Positions 42,022 through 50,570 of a stretch of 64,000 nucleotides of DNA are shown here, piece by piece. The stretch spans positions 2,666,001 through 2,730,000 of the forward strand of contig NZ_JAANOV010000001.1 of assembly GCF_011758745.1 (NCBI RefSeq), read 5' to 3'. Position numbers and translations under genes: made by a program. The stretch is from Amycolatopsis granulosa. GTDB taxonomy: Bacteria; Actinomycetota; Actinomycetes; Mycobacteriales; Pseudonocardiaceae. The notes beneath the pieces are model-generated. The model was given only the letters and a program-made list of their open reading frames with translations, was not told the DNA's origin and did no database searches. How positions within the stretch are numbered: the stretch's first letter is position 1; every line of letters starts with the position of its first letter.

Positions 42022-42660
42022 TCATGGTCCGGGTCGCGCGCCGGCCTCGGCCTCGCCGCGCTGGTGGCACCGTCGCCATTCCACTGTCGCCACGCCACCG
42101 AGCACCACGTCCACCACCCGTTCCGCCAGATCGTCGGTGACCGGGAGGTGTCCGAACAGGACACGGTAGTAGGTGGTGGACGCGAGCATGTCCAGCACCA
42201 GATCGAGGTCGAGCTCCGGGTCGAGGTCACCGCGGTCGATGCCGCGCCGCAGCGCCGCCGCGGTGGACGACCGTCGCTTGTGGAAGTACTCGCGCAGGAA
42301 CAGCTCGGCCAGTTCCGGGTCGTCGGCGAGGTCGGCCACCAGCGCGGGCAGCACGCGGCGCCCGATCCTGGTGGTGAACGCCTCCGTCAGCGAGTGGATG
42401 CCCGCGATCAGATCGCAGTGCGTGCAGCCGGTGTCGGGCGTCGGCGCGGCGCCGACCGTGGTCACCAGGGCGTCGACGACCAGGTGCTGACGGCCGCGCC
42501 AGCGCCGACGCAGCGCGGGCTTGCTGGTGCCGGCCCGTGCAGCCACCGCTTCCAGGGTGAGCCCCGCGTAGCCCACCTCGTTCAGCACGTCGACGGCGGC
42601 ATCGCGCACGGCGACGTCGATGCGGTGGTCGCGCGGCCTGCCGGCGCGGCTGTTCGTCAC
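42022..42660 (-). CDS. TetR-family repressor of the adjacent MFS transporter
   Basis: 212 residues with the N-terminal DNA-binding domain DAAVDVLNEVGYAGLTLEAV and ARAGTSKPALRRRW, then a helical ligand domain. The C-terminal 25 residues are Arg/Gly/Glu rich. GTG 42660 lies about one base after the predicted transcript start (-10 TAGACT at 42668-42673), suggesting a leaderless mRNA. Divergent from the MFS gene with a shared palindromic operator. Confidence 0.9.
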   Translation of the reverse strand: MTNSRAGRPRDHRIDVAVRDAAVDVLNEVGYAGLTLEAVAARAGTSKPALRRRWRGRQHLVVDALVTTVGAAPTPDTGCTHCDLIAGIHSLTEAFTTRIGRRVLPALVADLADDPELAELFLREYFHKRRSSTAAALRRGIDRGDLDPELDLDLVLDMLASTTYYRVLFGHLPVTDDLAERVVDVVLGGVATVEWRRCHQRGEAEAGARPGP

Positions 42661-42667
42661 GGCGCCC

Positions 42668-42706
42668 AGTCTACCACTTGCGTTCCGTTCCGGAACGGAA
42701 CATAAT
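42668..42706. promoter_or_regulatory. divergent promoters with perfect 20-bp TetR operator
   Basis: The palindrome 42682-42701 consists of GTTCCGTTCC and its exact complement GGAACGGAAC. For the MFS gene, TTGCGT (42678-42683) and CATAAT (42701-42706) are 17 bases apart, with the operator filling the spacer. For tetR, TAGACT (minus, 42668-42673) has its -35 region inside the operator. One bound repressor would block both. Confidence 0.85.
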
Positions 42707-42713
42707 CGCTTCC

Positions 42714-44054
42714 GTGTCCATCACCTCGACATCAGAAGGCGTGTTCTCGCCCCGCTACCGCGCCCGCACGGCCGGCATCGTGCTCACCGTCGGACTCGTC
42801 GCGCTCGAATCCCTGGGCGTGGCGACCATCCTGCCGGACATCGCGCGCGGGCTCGGTGGCCTCGGCTCCTACGGCTGGGGCCTGGCGGCGTTGATGCTGG
42901 CGAACATCGTCGGCACCGTGCTGGCCGGGCACGCCGCCGACCGCGGCGGTCCGGGCCGGCCGCTGGCGCTGGGGCTGGTGTCGTTCGCCGCCGGCAGCGT
43001 GGTGGCCGGGCTCGCCCCGACGTGGCCACTGTTCCTGGTCGGCCGGTTCGTGCAGGGGCTGGGCGTGGGCGCGGTGATGGCGATGGCCTACACGCTGATC
43101 GGCCTGGTCTACCCGGAACGGCTGCGCGCCCGGATGTTCGCGCTGCTGTCCTCGGCGTGGACCATTCCTTCCCTGGTCGGCCCGGTGATCGCCGCGACGG
43201 TCGCGAGCACGATCGGCTGGCGGTGGGTGTTCCTGTTCATGATCCCGCTGGCCGCGGTGGCCGCCTGGGGCACGCTGCCCGGCCTCGAGCGGCGGGAGCC
43301 CGGCCCCGCGGTCACGTCCCGGTGGCGCCCGCTGATCGGCAGCATCGCGCTCACCGCCGGCACCGGCCTGCTCCTGGCCGCGCTGGAGCTGCGCACGATC
43401 GCCCTGCTGGCCCCGCTCGCCGTGGCCGGGCTCGCGGTTGCCGTGGTCGCGCTCCGGCAGATCACCCCGGCCGGGACCCTCGCCGTCCGACGGGGCGTAC
43501 CCGCCGGGGTGGTCGTCCGGTTCCTGCTGTGCGCGGTGTACTTCGGCACCGAGGCGTTCCTCCCACTGGGGCTGACCCAGCTGCGGCACCTCGACGCGTT
43601 CGAGGCGGGACTGGGCCTGTCGGCGGGTGCGCTCACGTGGGTGGCCGGTTCCGCGCTGCAGGCCAAGTGGGATCGCCACCGGCGGGTCACCGTGGCGCTG
43701 GGTTTCGCGGTTCTGGTCGCCGGAGTCGCGGTGCTGGCGTTCGGTGTGCTCGTGGGGCCGGGACTGCTCGCCGTGCTCGGCTGGGCGATCGGCGGCGTGG
43801 GCATGGGTGCCGCGTTCAACGCCGCCACCACCGAGACGCTCGGCCGCACGCCGGAGGAGCAGCAGGGGTCGGTCAGCGCGTCGCTCCAGCTGGCCCAGAC
43901 ACTCGCGACCGCCGTCGCGAGTGGACTCGGCGGCGCGCTGATCGCCCACCAGGGTCCGGTACCGGGCGCGTTCCTGGTGGTCTTCCTCGGCACCGCGGTC
44001 CTCGGTCTCGCCGGGGTCGTCGCGGCCCGGCGGCTCAGCGGAGCTGAGGTGTGA
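42714..44054 (+). CDS. MFS drug-efflux-type transporter
   Basis: 446 residues with about 14 hydrophobic segments, as in the DHA2-like drug/H+ antiporters. Motif A-like GHAADRGGPGRPLALG follows the second helix and VQGLGVGAVMAMAYTLI matches a transmembrane-4/5 region. GTG 42714 is favoured because the -10 box at 42701-42706 would start transcription at or one base before it; an earlier ATG at 42678 lies inside the -35 box. Controlled by the divergent TetR protein. Substrate unknown. Confidence 0.9.
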   Translation: MSITSTSEGVFSPRYRARTAGIVLTVGLVALESLGVATILPDIARGLGGLGSYGWGLAALMLANIVGTVLAGHAADRGGPGRPLALGLVSFAAGSVVAGLAPTWPLFLVGRFVQGLGVGAVMAMAYTLIGLVYPERLRARMFALLSSAWTIPSLVGPVIAATVASTIGWRWVFLFMIPLAAVAAWGTLPGLERREPGPAVTSRWRPLIGSIALTAGTGLLLAALELRTIALLAPLAVAGLAVAVVALRQITPAGTLAVRRGVPAGVVVRFLLCAVYFGTEAFLPLGLTQLRHLDAFEAGLGLSAGALTWVAGSALQAKWDRHRRVTVALGFAVLVAGVAVLAFGVLVGPGLLAVLGWAIGGVGMGAAFNAATTETLGRTPEEQQGSVSASLQLAQTLATAVASGLGGALIAHQGPVPGAFLVVFLGTAVLGLAGVVAARRLSGAEV

Positions 44055-44100
44055 TGCAAATCTCCCTCGTTCGCCGCTTGCCGCGATGATCCCTCCTGGG

Positions 44101-44127
44101 TTAGCACTCTTAGCAGGAGAGTGCTAA
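44101..44127 (+). promoter_or_regulatory. perfect CIRCE (HrcA) operator
   Basis: TTAGCACTC-N9-GAGTGCTAA, an exact match to the CIRCE consensus, 34 bases upstream of a glycosyltransferase start. Either TTGCCG (44078-44083) with TTAGCA (44101-44106) at 17 bases, or TTAGCA with TAACTG (44124-44129) at 17, could be the promoter; in both cases CIRCE overlaps it. No chaperone gene is nearby. Confidence 0.93.
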
Positions 44128-44161
44128 CTGAAGAGAGGCCTTGACGGTCCGAGGAGGCAGC

Positions 44162-45379
44162 TTGAGCAGCGCGCATCGTCCTGCGTGGAAAGCCCGATCT
44201 GTTTCGCACCCCGCCGTGCACCGGGACAGCCATGATCGCCCGCTCCGGGTGGCGATGATCGTCCCGCCCTACTTCGACGTTCCGCCGAAGGCGTACGGCG
44301 GAGTCGAGGCGGTGGTGGCCGATCTCGCCGACGCCCTCGTCGACCGCGGGCACCGGGTCACCCTCATCGGCGCCGGCCACACCGGCACGAAGGCCGGGTT
44401 CGTCCCGGTGTGGGAGCGCACCGTCCCCGAACTGCTCGGCCAGCCGTACCCGGAAGTCATGCACGCGATCGCCGCGCGCCGGGCCGTGCAACGTCTCGCC
44501 GCGAGCGAGGGGGTCGACGTGGTGCACGACCACTCGCTGGCCGGACCGCTCAACGCACCCGCCTACGGGGTGCCGACGGTGGTCACCGTGCACGGGCCGG
44601 TGGGCGAGGACATGGCGCGCTACTACGGGGAACTGGGCGACGACGTGCACCTGGTGGCGATCAGCGACCGGCAGCGGGAGCTGGCGCCGGGTCTGAACTG
44701 GATCGGCACCGTCCACAACGCACTGCGCCTGGCGGACTGGCCCTACGAGTCCGAAAAGGACGACTACGCGCTGTTCCTCGGCCGGTTCCACCCGGACAAG
44801 GCGCCGCACCTCGCGCTCGAGGCCGCGCACCGCGCGGGGCTGCGGCTGGTGCTGGCCGGCAAGTGCGCCGAGCCGATCGAAAAGGAGTACTTCGAGCGGG
44901 AGGTCCGGCCACGCCTGACGGACAACGACCACGTGTTCGGCGTCGCCGACGCGAGCGCGAAGCGGGAACTGCTCGCCAAGGCCCGCTGCCTGCTCTTCCC
45001 GATCCAGTGGGAGGAGCCGTTCGGCATGGTCATGATCGAGGCGATGGCGTGCGGCACCCCGGTTGTCGCGCTGCGGTCCGGGGCGGTGCCGGAGGTCGTG
45101 GTGGACGGCGTCACCGGCCTGGTGCGCGACGATCCGGCCGACCTGGTGCAGGCCCTGCACGACGTCCGGCACCTCGACCCGGCCAAGTGCCGCACGCACG
45201 TCGCGGAGCACTTCGACGTCGGCGGGCTCGGCGCCGGCTACGAGACGGCGTACCGGCGGGCCGTCGAGGTCAGCAGTCTCCGCCGCGACTACGCCGCGCT
45301 GGACTCGGCGCTCGACCGCGCCTACGACCAGATGGACAACGGCGGCCCGGCGTTGCAGCCGTCCGGAGGCCGGTCGTGA
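44162..45379 (+). CDS. GT4-family glycosyltransferase under CIRCE control
   Basis: About 405 residues, GT-B fold. The N-terminal domain has PPKAYGGVEAVVADLADAL and VDVVHDHS; the nucleotide-sugar domain has FLGRFHPDKAPHLALEAA and the E-x7-E motif EEPFGMVMIEAMACGTPVV. Start TTG 44162 follows GAGGAGG; TTG 44141 is another in-frame candidate, and the conserved part only begins near VAMIVPPYFD. The stop overlaps the next start (GTGA). It is the first gene behind a perfect CIRCE operator. A role in glycogen, trehalose or a stress polysaccharide is inferred from the partner gene only. Confidence 0.88.
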   Translation: MSSAHRPAWKARSVSHPAVHRDSHDRPLRVAMIVPPYFDVPPKAYGGVEAVVADLADALVDRGHRVTLIGAGHTGTKAGFVPVWERTVPELLGQPYPEVMHAIAARRAVQRLAASEGVDVVHDHSLAGPLNAPAYGVPTVVTVHGPVGEDMARYYGELGDDVHLVAISDRQRELAPGLNWIGTVHNALRLADWPYESEKDDYALFLGRFHPDKAPHLALEAAHRAGLRLVLAGKCAEPIEKEYFEREVRPRLTDNDHVFGVADASAKRELLAKARCLLFPIQWEEPFGMVMIEAMACGTPVVALRSGAVPEVVVDGVTGLVRDDPADLVQALHDVRHLDPAKCRTHVAEHFDVGGLGAGYETAYRRAVEVSSLRRDYAALDSALDRAYDQMDNGGPALQPSGGRS

Positions 45380-47496
45380 CCCCGGAAGCGTTCAACGCGG
45401 GCGAGCCGGTGCCGGTGACCAGCGCGGGCGGCACGGTCACGCTCGTCGAGGGCAGCACGTTCTGCCTGTCCGGGCCGGGCGGCGACATCCAGCCGGGCAC
45501 CTCGCACGGCCTGTTCTTCCGGGACGCGCGGCTGATCTCGCGGTGGGAGCTGCGGCTGGACGGGCAGCCGCCGCACCCGCTGTCGGTCATCTCGCCGGAA
45601 GCGTTCGCGGCGCAGTTCGTGCTGCGCCGCAATCCCAAACCGGGGCAGGCGGACAGCACGCTGCTGCTGGTGCGCGAACGCCTCGTCGGCGACGGTCTCC
45701 GGGAAACGATCACCCTGCGGAACCTGGGCCGGGAGAACACGGTCGCGAACCTGACGCTGCACGTCGACGCGGACTTCTCGGACCTGTTCGCGGTGAAGGA
45801 GGGCCGGCCCGCGCACGGCGGGGCGGACGCCACGGTCGCCGGCTCGGAACTGCTGCTGCGGGACCGGTCCGACGGCTCCCGCGGCCTGTCGGTCAGTGCC
45901 ACCGCCGATCCGCTGGCCGCGCCCGGAGTGCTGAACTGGCGGGTCGTCGTGCCCGCGCGCGGCGAGTGGTCGACCGAGATCGTGGTCCAGCCCACCGTCG
46001 GGAACCGGCGGGTGCGGCCGCAGTTCGATCGCGGCGAGGAGGTCGCGGCCAGCGGGCCGGCCCGCAAGATCCGGGCGTGGCGCGACGTGAGCACGATGAT
46101 CGCGGCCGACGATCCGGTGCTCACCCAGGTGCTGCAGCGGACCGAGAGCGACCTCGGCGCACTGCAGATCCACGACACGAGCCAGGACGGACGGCCGTTC
46201 GTCGCCGCCGGCGCACCGTGGTTCATGACCCTGTTCGGGCGGGACAGCCTGCTCACCGCGTGGATGGCGCTGCCGCTGGACGTCGGCCTCGCGCTCGGCA
46301 CCCTGGAGACCCTCGCCGAGTTGCAGGGCAAACGGGTCGACCCGCTGACCGAGGAGGAGCCCGGCCGGATCCTGCACGAGCTGCGCCTCGGCCCGGACAG
46401 CGACCAGGTGCTCGGCGGCAGCCACTACTACGGCACGGTGGACGCCTCGCCGCTGTTCGTCATGCTGCTGGCCGAATGCTGGCGCTGGGGGGCGGACGAG
46501 ACCGCGGTGCGGGCTCTGCTCCCGGCCGCGGACGCGGCGCTGGACTGGCTGGAGCGCTACGGCGACCGCGACCGCGACGGGTTCGTCGAGTACCGGCGCG
46601 CAACCGACCGCGGCCTGCTCAACCAGGGGTGGAAGGACAGCTTCGACGGCATCAACGACGCGGCCGGGCGGCTGGCCACCACGCCGGTCGCGCTGTGCGA
46701 GGTCCAGGGGTATGCCTACGCGGCCTGGCTGGCGCGCGCCGAACTGGCCGACGCGTTCAACGACCCGGCCACCGCCACCCGCTGCCGGGAACGGGCCGAT
46801 CAGTTGCGCGAGCGGTTCGCGGAGACGTTCTGGCTGCCCGAGCAGGGCTGGTACGCCGTGGCACTGGACGGGCGCAAGCAGCCGCTGGACGCGTTGACCA
46901 GCAACACCACTCACTGCCTGTGGTCGGGCATCGCCACCGACGAGCACGCCGCCGTGCTGATCGAGCGGCTCAGCCGGCCGGAGATGGACAGCGGGTTCGG
47001 GTTGCGCACGCTGTCCTCGGCGATGGGCGCCTACAACCCGATGAGCTACCACAACGGCTCGGTGTGGCCGCACGACACGGCGATCGCCGTGGCCGGCTTG
47101 CTGCGCTACGCGCACCTGCCGGGCGCGGTGGAGCTGGCGCAGCGCCTCGCGACCGGACTGCTGGACGCGGCGGCCGCGTTCGGCGGGCGGCTGCCCGAGC
47201 TGTTCTGCGGTTTCTCCCGGTCGGAGTTCAGCCCCCCGATCCCCTATCCGACGTCGTGTTCGCCGCAGGCGTGGGCGAGCGCGGCACCGCTGCTGCTCGT
47301 GCGGTCGTTCCTCGGGCTCGAACCGCACGTCCCGCAGCGGCGGCTGGCGGTTCGCCCGCACCTGCCCGAGCGGTGGGGCCGGCTGCGCCTGTCGGACCTG
47401 CGGCTGGGCGAGCTGACCGTGCACGTCGAGGCGGACCACGACGTGGCGAAGGTGCGGGGGCTGCCGGAAGGGTGGGACCTGCGGATCACCGGGTGA
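45376..47496 (+). CDS. glycogen-debranching-type amylo-alpha-1,6-glucosidase
   Basis: 706 residues. The N-terminal ~210 residues form the beta-rich glycogen-debranching N-domain (GGTVTLVEGSTFCLSGPGGD, HGLFFRDARLISRWEL), followed by an (alpha/alpha)6-barrel glycosidase with GAPWFMTLFGRDSLLTAWMA, GSHYYGTVDASPLF, NQGWKDSFDG and the end motif YNPMSYHNGSVWPHDTA. Asp/Glu in GRDS and KDSFDG are candidate catalytic or substrate residues. GTG 45376 is coupled to the glycosyltransferase. Probably trims or remodels an alpha-glucan made or extended by the partner; both would be derepressed by heat. Confidence 0.88.
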   Translation: MTPEAFNAGEPVPVTSAGGTVTLVEGSTFCLSGPGGDIQPGTSHGLFFRDARLISRWELRLDGQPPHPLSVISPEAFAAQFVLRRNPKPGQADSTLLLVRERLVGDGLRETITLRNLGRENTVANLTLHVDADFSDLFAVKEGRPAHGGADATVAGSELLLRDRSDGSRGLSVSATADPLAAPGVLNWRVVVPARGEWSTEIVVQPTVGNRRVRPQFDRGEEVAASGPARKIRAWRDVSTMIAADDPVLTQVLQRTESDLGALQIHDTSQDGRPFVAAGAPWFMTLFGRDSLLTAWMALPLDVGLALGTLETLAELQGKRVDPLTEEEPGRILHELRLGPDSDQVLGGSHYYGTVDASPLFVMLLAECWRWGADETAVRALLPAADAALDWLERYGDRDRDGFVEYRRATDRGLLNQGWKDSFDGINDAAGRLATTPVALCEVQGYAYAAWLARAELADAFNDPATATRCRERADQLRERFAETFWLPEQGWYAVALDGRKQPLDALTSNTTHCLWSGIATDEHAAVLIERLSRPEMDSGFGLRTLSSAMGAYNPMSYHNGSVWPHDTAIAVAGLLRYAHLPGAVELAQRLATGLLDAAAAFGGRLPELFCGFSRSEFSPPIPYPTSCSPQAWASAAPLLLVRSFLGLEPHVPQRRLAVRPHLPERWGRLRLSDLRLGELTVHVEADHDVAKVRGLPEGWDLRITG

Positions 47497-47642
47497 TCCG
47501 GATCCCCACGGGCTCGTCGCCGGCATCACGGGCGGGAACTACCTGGTCGTCGACGTGGGGAGTCCGACGCATTGGACATCCCGTGGGGCTGGCGAAGCTG
47601 GAGCCGGGCCTGGCCAAGCTCCGACCGCGACCGGGAAACAGT

Positions 47643-47664
47643 CTTCCCCGTTCCGGCGGGGAAG
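47643..47664 (+). terminator. possible terminator of the CIRCE operon
   Basis: CTTCCCC (47643-47649) and GGGGAAG (47658-47664) flank an eight-base loop, followed by GCTCTTT. It lies 147 bases after the glucosidase stop and overlaps the ribosome site of the next gene. The rest of 47497-47642 shows no gene. Confidence 0.4.
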
Positions 47665-47675
47665 GCTCTTTACTG

Positions 47676-48254
47676 GTGTGCATGCTGTCGCTGCCGGATC
47701 CCCTGCCCGAGTTCGGTGACGTGCGGTTGCGTCCGTTCGACGACGGTGACGCCGACATGCTGATCGACATGTCGTCGGATCCGTACGTGCCGTTGACCGG
47801 GACGCTGCCCGCCAACGCGACGCGGGACGAGGCGCTGGCCTACATCCGGCGGCAGCACGGCCGGTTGCGGACGGGGTACGGCTACTCGTTCTGCATCGCC
47901 GACCGGCGCAGCGGCGAGCCCTGGGGGCAGATCGGGCTGTGGCTGGCCGGGCTGGACCAGGGGCGGGCATCGGCCGGGTACTGCATCGCGCCACGCAGCC
48001 GGGGGCGCGGGCTCGCCGGACACGCCCTGCGCGCGCTGACGCGGTTCGCCTGGACGATCGGCGAGGTGCACCGGGTGGAGCTGTTCATCGAGCCGTGGAA
48101 CGCGGCGTCGGTGCGCACGGCGGAGGCCGCCGGGTACGAGCGGGAGGGGTATCTGCGCAGTTACCGCGAAATCGGCGGGAAACGCGTGGACATGCTGTTG
48201 TACGCGGCGGTGCGCGGGCGGCACGCGGGCACCCGGCGGCAGGCGCCCGCGTAG
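47676..48254 (+). CDS. GNAT-family N-acetyltransferase
   Basis: About 192 residues, RimJ/RimL-like. The acetyl-CoA loop is APRSRGRGLAGHALRALTRF, and the C-terminal part has the usual ELFIEPWNAASVRTAEAAGY and LRSYREIGGKRVDMLLYA. GTG 47676 has GGGGAAGG about ten bases upstream; ATG 47682 is the alternative. Substrate unknown; likely a ribosomal-protein or small-molecule amine. Confidence 0.88.
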   Translation: MCMLSLPDPLPEFGDVRLRPFDDGDADMLIDMSSDPYVPLTGTLPANATRDEALAYIRRQHGRLRTGYGYSFCIADRRSGEPWGQIGLWLAGLDQGRASAGYCIAPRSRGRGLAGHALRALTRFAWTIGEVHRVELFIEPWNAASVRTAEAAGYEREGYLRSYREIGGKRVDMLLYAAVRGRHAGTRRQAPA

Positions 48255-48338
48255 CCGGGCGTCACAGCTGCGCGTTGATGTCCTCCTCGGACAGCGCGTC
48301 CACCTCCAGCTAGATCTGCTCCAGCGCGCCAGCAACGG

Positions 48339-48401
48339 CAAACACGGTGCCCGGGACGGCAGACACGGCGGCCGGAGCGGCGAACACGGCGCGCTGTGGG
48401 C
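48339..48401. repeat. 21-bp tandem repeat array, copy B
   Basis: Three 21-base units start at 48339, 48360 and 48381, each with C-[GA]-[AG]-ACACGG followed by a GC-rich half. Period and core equal those of the array at 3319-3381. It lies between the stops of the converging GNAT and Prim-PolC genes, so it is not coding. Confidence 0.78.
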
Positions 48402-49396
48402 TAGTCCTTCTTCGCCCGGCTGGGTGCGACCCGGGGCGGCTCGTTCGGCTGTTTCGGGTACACCGGTGGCCAGGGTGCGTCCATCAGGCCCGCCGCCATG
48501 TCCCGTTCGGACATCTCCAGCAGCGGCTCGATGGACTGCGGCCGCGAGTACATCCCGGCCCACGGGTCACCGCGCCGGGACACCAGCTCCGGTACCGTCG
48601 TGAGGGTCAGCTCACCGGGCTCCACAGTGGACAACTCGTCCCAGCCGATGGGTGCCGACACCTGCCCACCCGGCCGTGGTCGCACGCACCAGGCACCGAA
48701 CACGGTCTTGTGCGGTGCGTTCTGGTTGAAGTCCACGAAGACCCGCGCCCCGCGTTCCTCCTTCCACCACTGCGCGGTGATCAGTTCCGGGTGCCGCCGC
48801 TCCAGCTCCCGCGCGAGCGCGACGGCGGCGGCACGCACCTGGTACGAGTCCCACCGGGACTCCAGCGCCACGTACACGTGCAGCCCGCGCGAGCCGGTGG
48901 TCTTCAGGAACGATGCGATGCCCAGCGAGTCGAGCCGGTCCTTGGCCAGCACCGCCGCTTCCCGGACCTGCGCGAAGCTCACCCCCGGCGACGGGTCCAG
49001 GTCGATCCGCAGCTCGTCGGTGTACGAGGGCTCCGACGCGCGGTAGGGCCACACGTGGAACCCGATGCACCCGAGGTTCACCGCCCACAGGATGTGCGCC
49101 AGGTCCGCCGCCACCAGCGCGTCTGAGGTCGTGCCGTTCGGCGTCGACACGACCGTCGTCCGCGCCCAGGACGGAGTGGACTTCGGCACCCGCTTCTGGA
49201 ACCACGACTTGCCACTCGCACCGTCCGGGTACCGCTCCAGCAGCAGCGGCCGGTCCCGCAACGTGTTCATCAGCGGGCCCTCGACCGCCTGGTAGTACCG
49301 CACCAGGTCGAGTTTGGTCTCGCCGCGTTCGGCGAAGTACACCTTGTCCGGCGACGAGATGCTGACCTCGGTGCCCTCGATGGGAACGGCGCTCAC
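48401..49396 (-). CDS. LigD-type polymerase/primase domain protein (Prim-PolC-like)
   Basis: A 331-residue archaeo-eukaryotic primase-type polymerase. Conserved pieces are KVYFAERGETKLDLVRYY, the metal site in ELRIDLDPSPG, SRGLHVYVAL (His for nucleotide binding) and the third acidic region FVDFNQNAPHKT. In mycobacteria the homologue beside ligC fills short gaps with ribonucleotides during base-excision repair. GTG 49396 overlaps the ligC stop (GTGA). No Ku gene is adjacent. Confidence 0.9.
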   Translation of the reverse strand: MSAVPIEGTEVSISSPDKVYFAERGETKLDLVRYYQAVEGPLMNTLRDRPLLLERYPDGASGKSWFQKRVPKSTPSWARTTVVSTPNGTTSDALVAADLAHILWAVNLGCIGFHVWPYRASEPSYTDELRIDLDPSPGVSFAQVREAAVLAKDRLDSLGIASFLKTTGSRGLHVYVALESRWDSYQVRAAAVALARELERRHPELITAQWWKEERGARVFVDFNQNAPHKTVFGAWCVRPRPGGQVSAPIGWDELSTVEPGELTLTTVPELVSRRGDPWAGMYSRPQSIEPLLEMSERDMAAGLMDAPWPPVYPKQPNEPPRVAPSRAKKD

Positions 49397-50466
49397 GCTT
49401 TCACCTCGCTGAACAGGGCGGTCAACTCCGCCGGCGGTACCTCTTCCAGCTGGTCGTAGCGGCACGACCCGGGTGTCCGGTCGGGACGGAACCGCACCAG
49501 CCGGGTGGCGTGCCGGAACCGGGCGGCCTGCAGGTGGTCGTAGCGGACCTCGGCGACCAGCTCGATCCGCACCGGCTCCCAGGACAGGTCCTTGCCGGCG
49601 TTCCACCGGCTCTGCGCGCCCGGCATCCGGCGCCCGTCGGGAACGAACGACGCCCATTCGCGCCACGGGTGCTGCTCCATCGCGCCCTCGCGCAGCGGTG
49701 CCAGCTCGCCGGCCAGCTCACGGCGCCGGGCGGCGGTGAAGCTGCTGGCGACGCCCACGTGGTGCAGCCGCCCGCTGTCGTCGTAGAGACCGAGCAGCAG
49801 CGACCCGACACCGTTGCCGTCCTTGTGCCACCGGAACCCGGCGACCACGCAGTCGGCGGTGCGCTCGTGCTTGACCTTCCACATCACGCGCTTGTCCTGC
49901 TCATACGGCAGGTCGCCGGGTTTGGCCATCACCCCGTCGAACCCGGCGCCCTCGAACCGGGTGAACCAGTCCTGCGCCACGTCCGGGTCCAGCGTCATCG
50001 GGGTCAGGTGCACCCGGGCGAGGGAATCGTCGAGGACTCCGTCGAGGACGTGCCGGCGGCGGTGGAACGGCTCGCCGGTGAGGTCGCCGTGGTCGAGGGC
50101 GAGGATGTCGAACGCGACGAAGCTGGCCGGTGTCTCCCCCGCGAGCTTGCGCACCCGGGACGCGGCGGGGTGCAGGCGCAGCTGGAGGCTGTCGAAGTCG
50201 AGGCCGTCCCGGGTGACGATGACGATCTCGCCGTCGACCACGCAGCGCGGCGGCAACGCGGCCTTGAGCAGGTCAACCAGTTCGGGGAAGTACCTGGTCA
50301 GCGGCCGGTCGTTGCGCGAACCCAGCTCGACCTCGTCCCCGTCGCGGAACACCACGCAGCGGAACCCGTCCCACTTCGGCTCGTAGTGCAGGCCCGGTTC
50401 GCGGGGCATCTCGTGCACGGCCTTCGCCAGCATCGGCTTGACCGGTGGCATCACGGGCAGGTCCAC
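49393..50466 (-). CDS. ligC: ATP-dependent DNA ligase LigC
   Basis: 357 residues. The adenylated lysine is Lys31 in YEPKWDGFR, followed by RNDRPLTRYFPEL, VVDGEIVIV, GVMAKPGDLPYEQ and MWKVKHERTADCVV (motifs III-V), then an OB domain. GTG 50466 gives VDLPVMPPVKPMLAK, aligning with mycobacterial LigC; the ATG at 50505 would add 13 residues and overlaps the possible ECF -35 box at its outer edge. Seals nicks after gap filling by the coupled Prim-PolC. Confidence 0.92.
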   Translation of the reverse strand: MDLPVMPPVKPMLAKAVHEMPREPGLHYEPKWDGFRCVVFRDGDEVELGSRNDRPLTRYFPELVDLLKAALPPRCVVDGEIVIVTRDGLDFDSLQLRLHPAASRVRKLAGETPASFVAFDILALDHGDLTGEPFHRRRHVLDGVLDDSLARVHLTPMTLDPDVAQDWFTRFEGAGFDGVMAKPGDLPYEQDKRVMWKVKHERTADCVVAGFRWHKDGNGVGSLLLGLYDDSGRLHHVGVASSFTAARRRELAGELAPLREGAMEQHPWREWASFVPDGRRMPGAQSRWNAGKDLSWEPVRIELVAEVRYDHLQAARFRHATRLVRFRPDRTPGSCRYDQLEEVPPAELTALFSEVKA

Positions 50467-50504
50467 ACGCAAGACTCTAGGCCGGAAAAATCCCGCGCGC
50501 GCCA

Positions 50505-50533
50505 TGTCGAAAACGGCGGATCCGCTCCGGACC
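50505..50533 (+). promoter_or_regulatory. possible ECF42-dependent promoter of the DGPF gene
   Basis: TGTCGA (50505-50510), the -35 motif described for ECF42 sigma factors, lies 61 bases upstream of the DGPF start; CGGACC (50528-50533) sits 17 bases further. The -35 is convincing, the -10 only roughly fits the CGA/TC type. Confidence 0.5.
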
Positions 50534-50570
50534 TCCTTCCGAAACCAGCCCGACCAGGAAGGATGAGCCC

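Noticed and set aside
45063-47675. Long plus-strand frame running from the glycosyltransferase into the GNAT gene
   Set aside because: Only the part from 47676 encodes a recognisable protein. The upstream part is a frame-shifted shadow of the glucosidase, with Arg/Ala/Gly/Pro-rich sequence.
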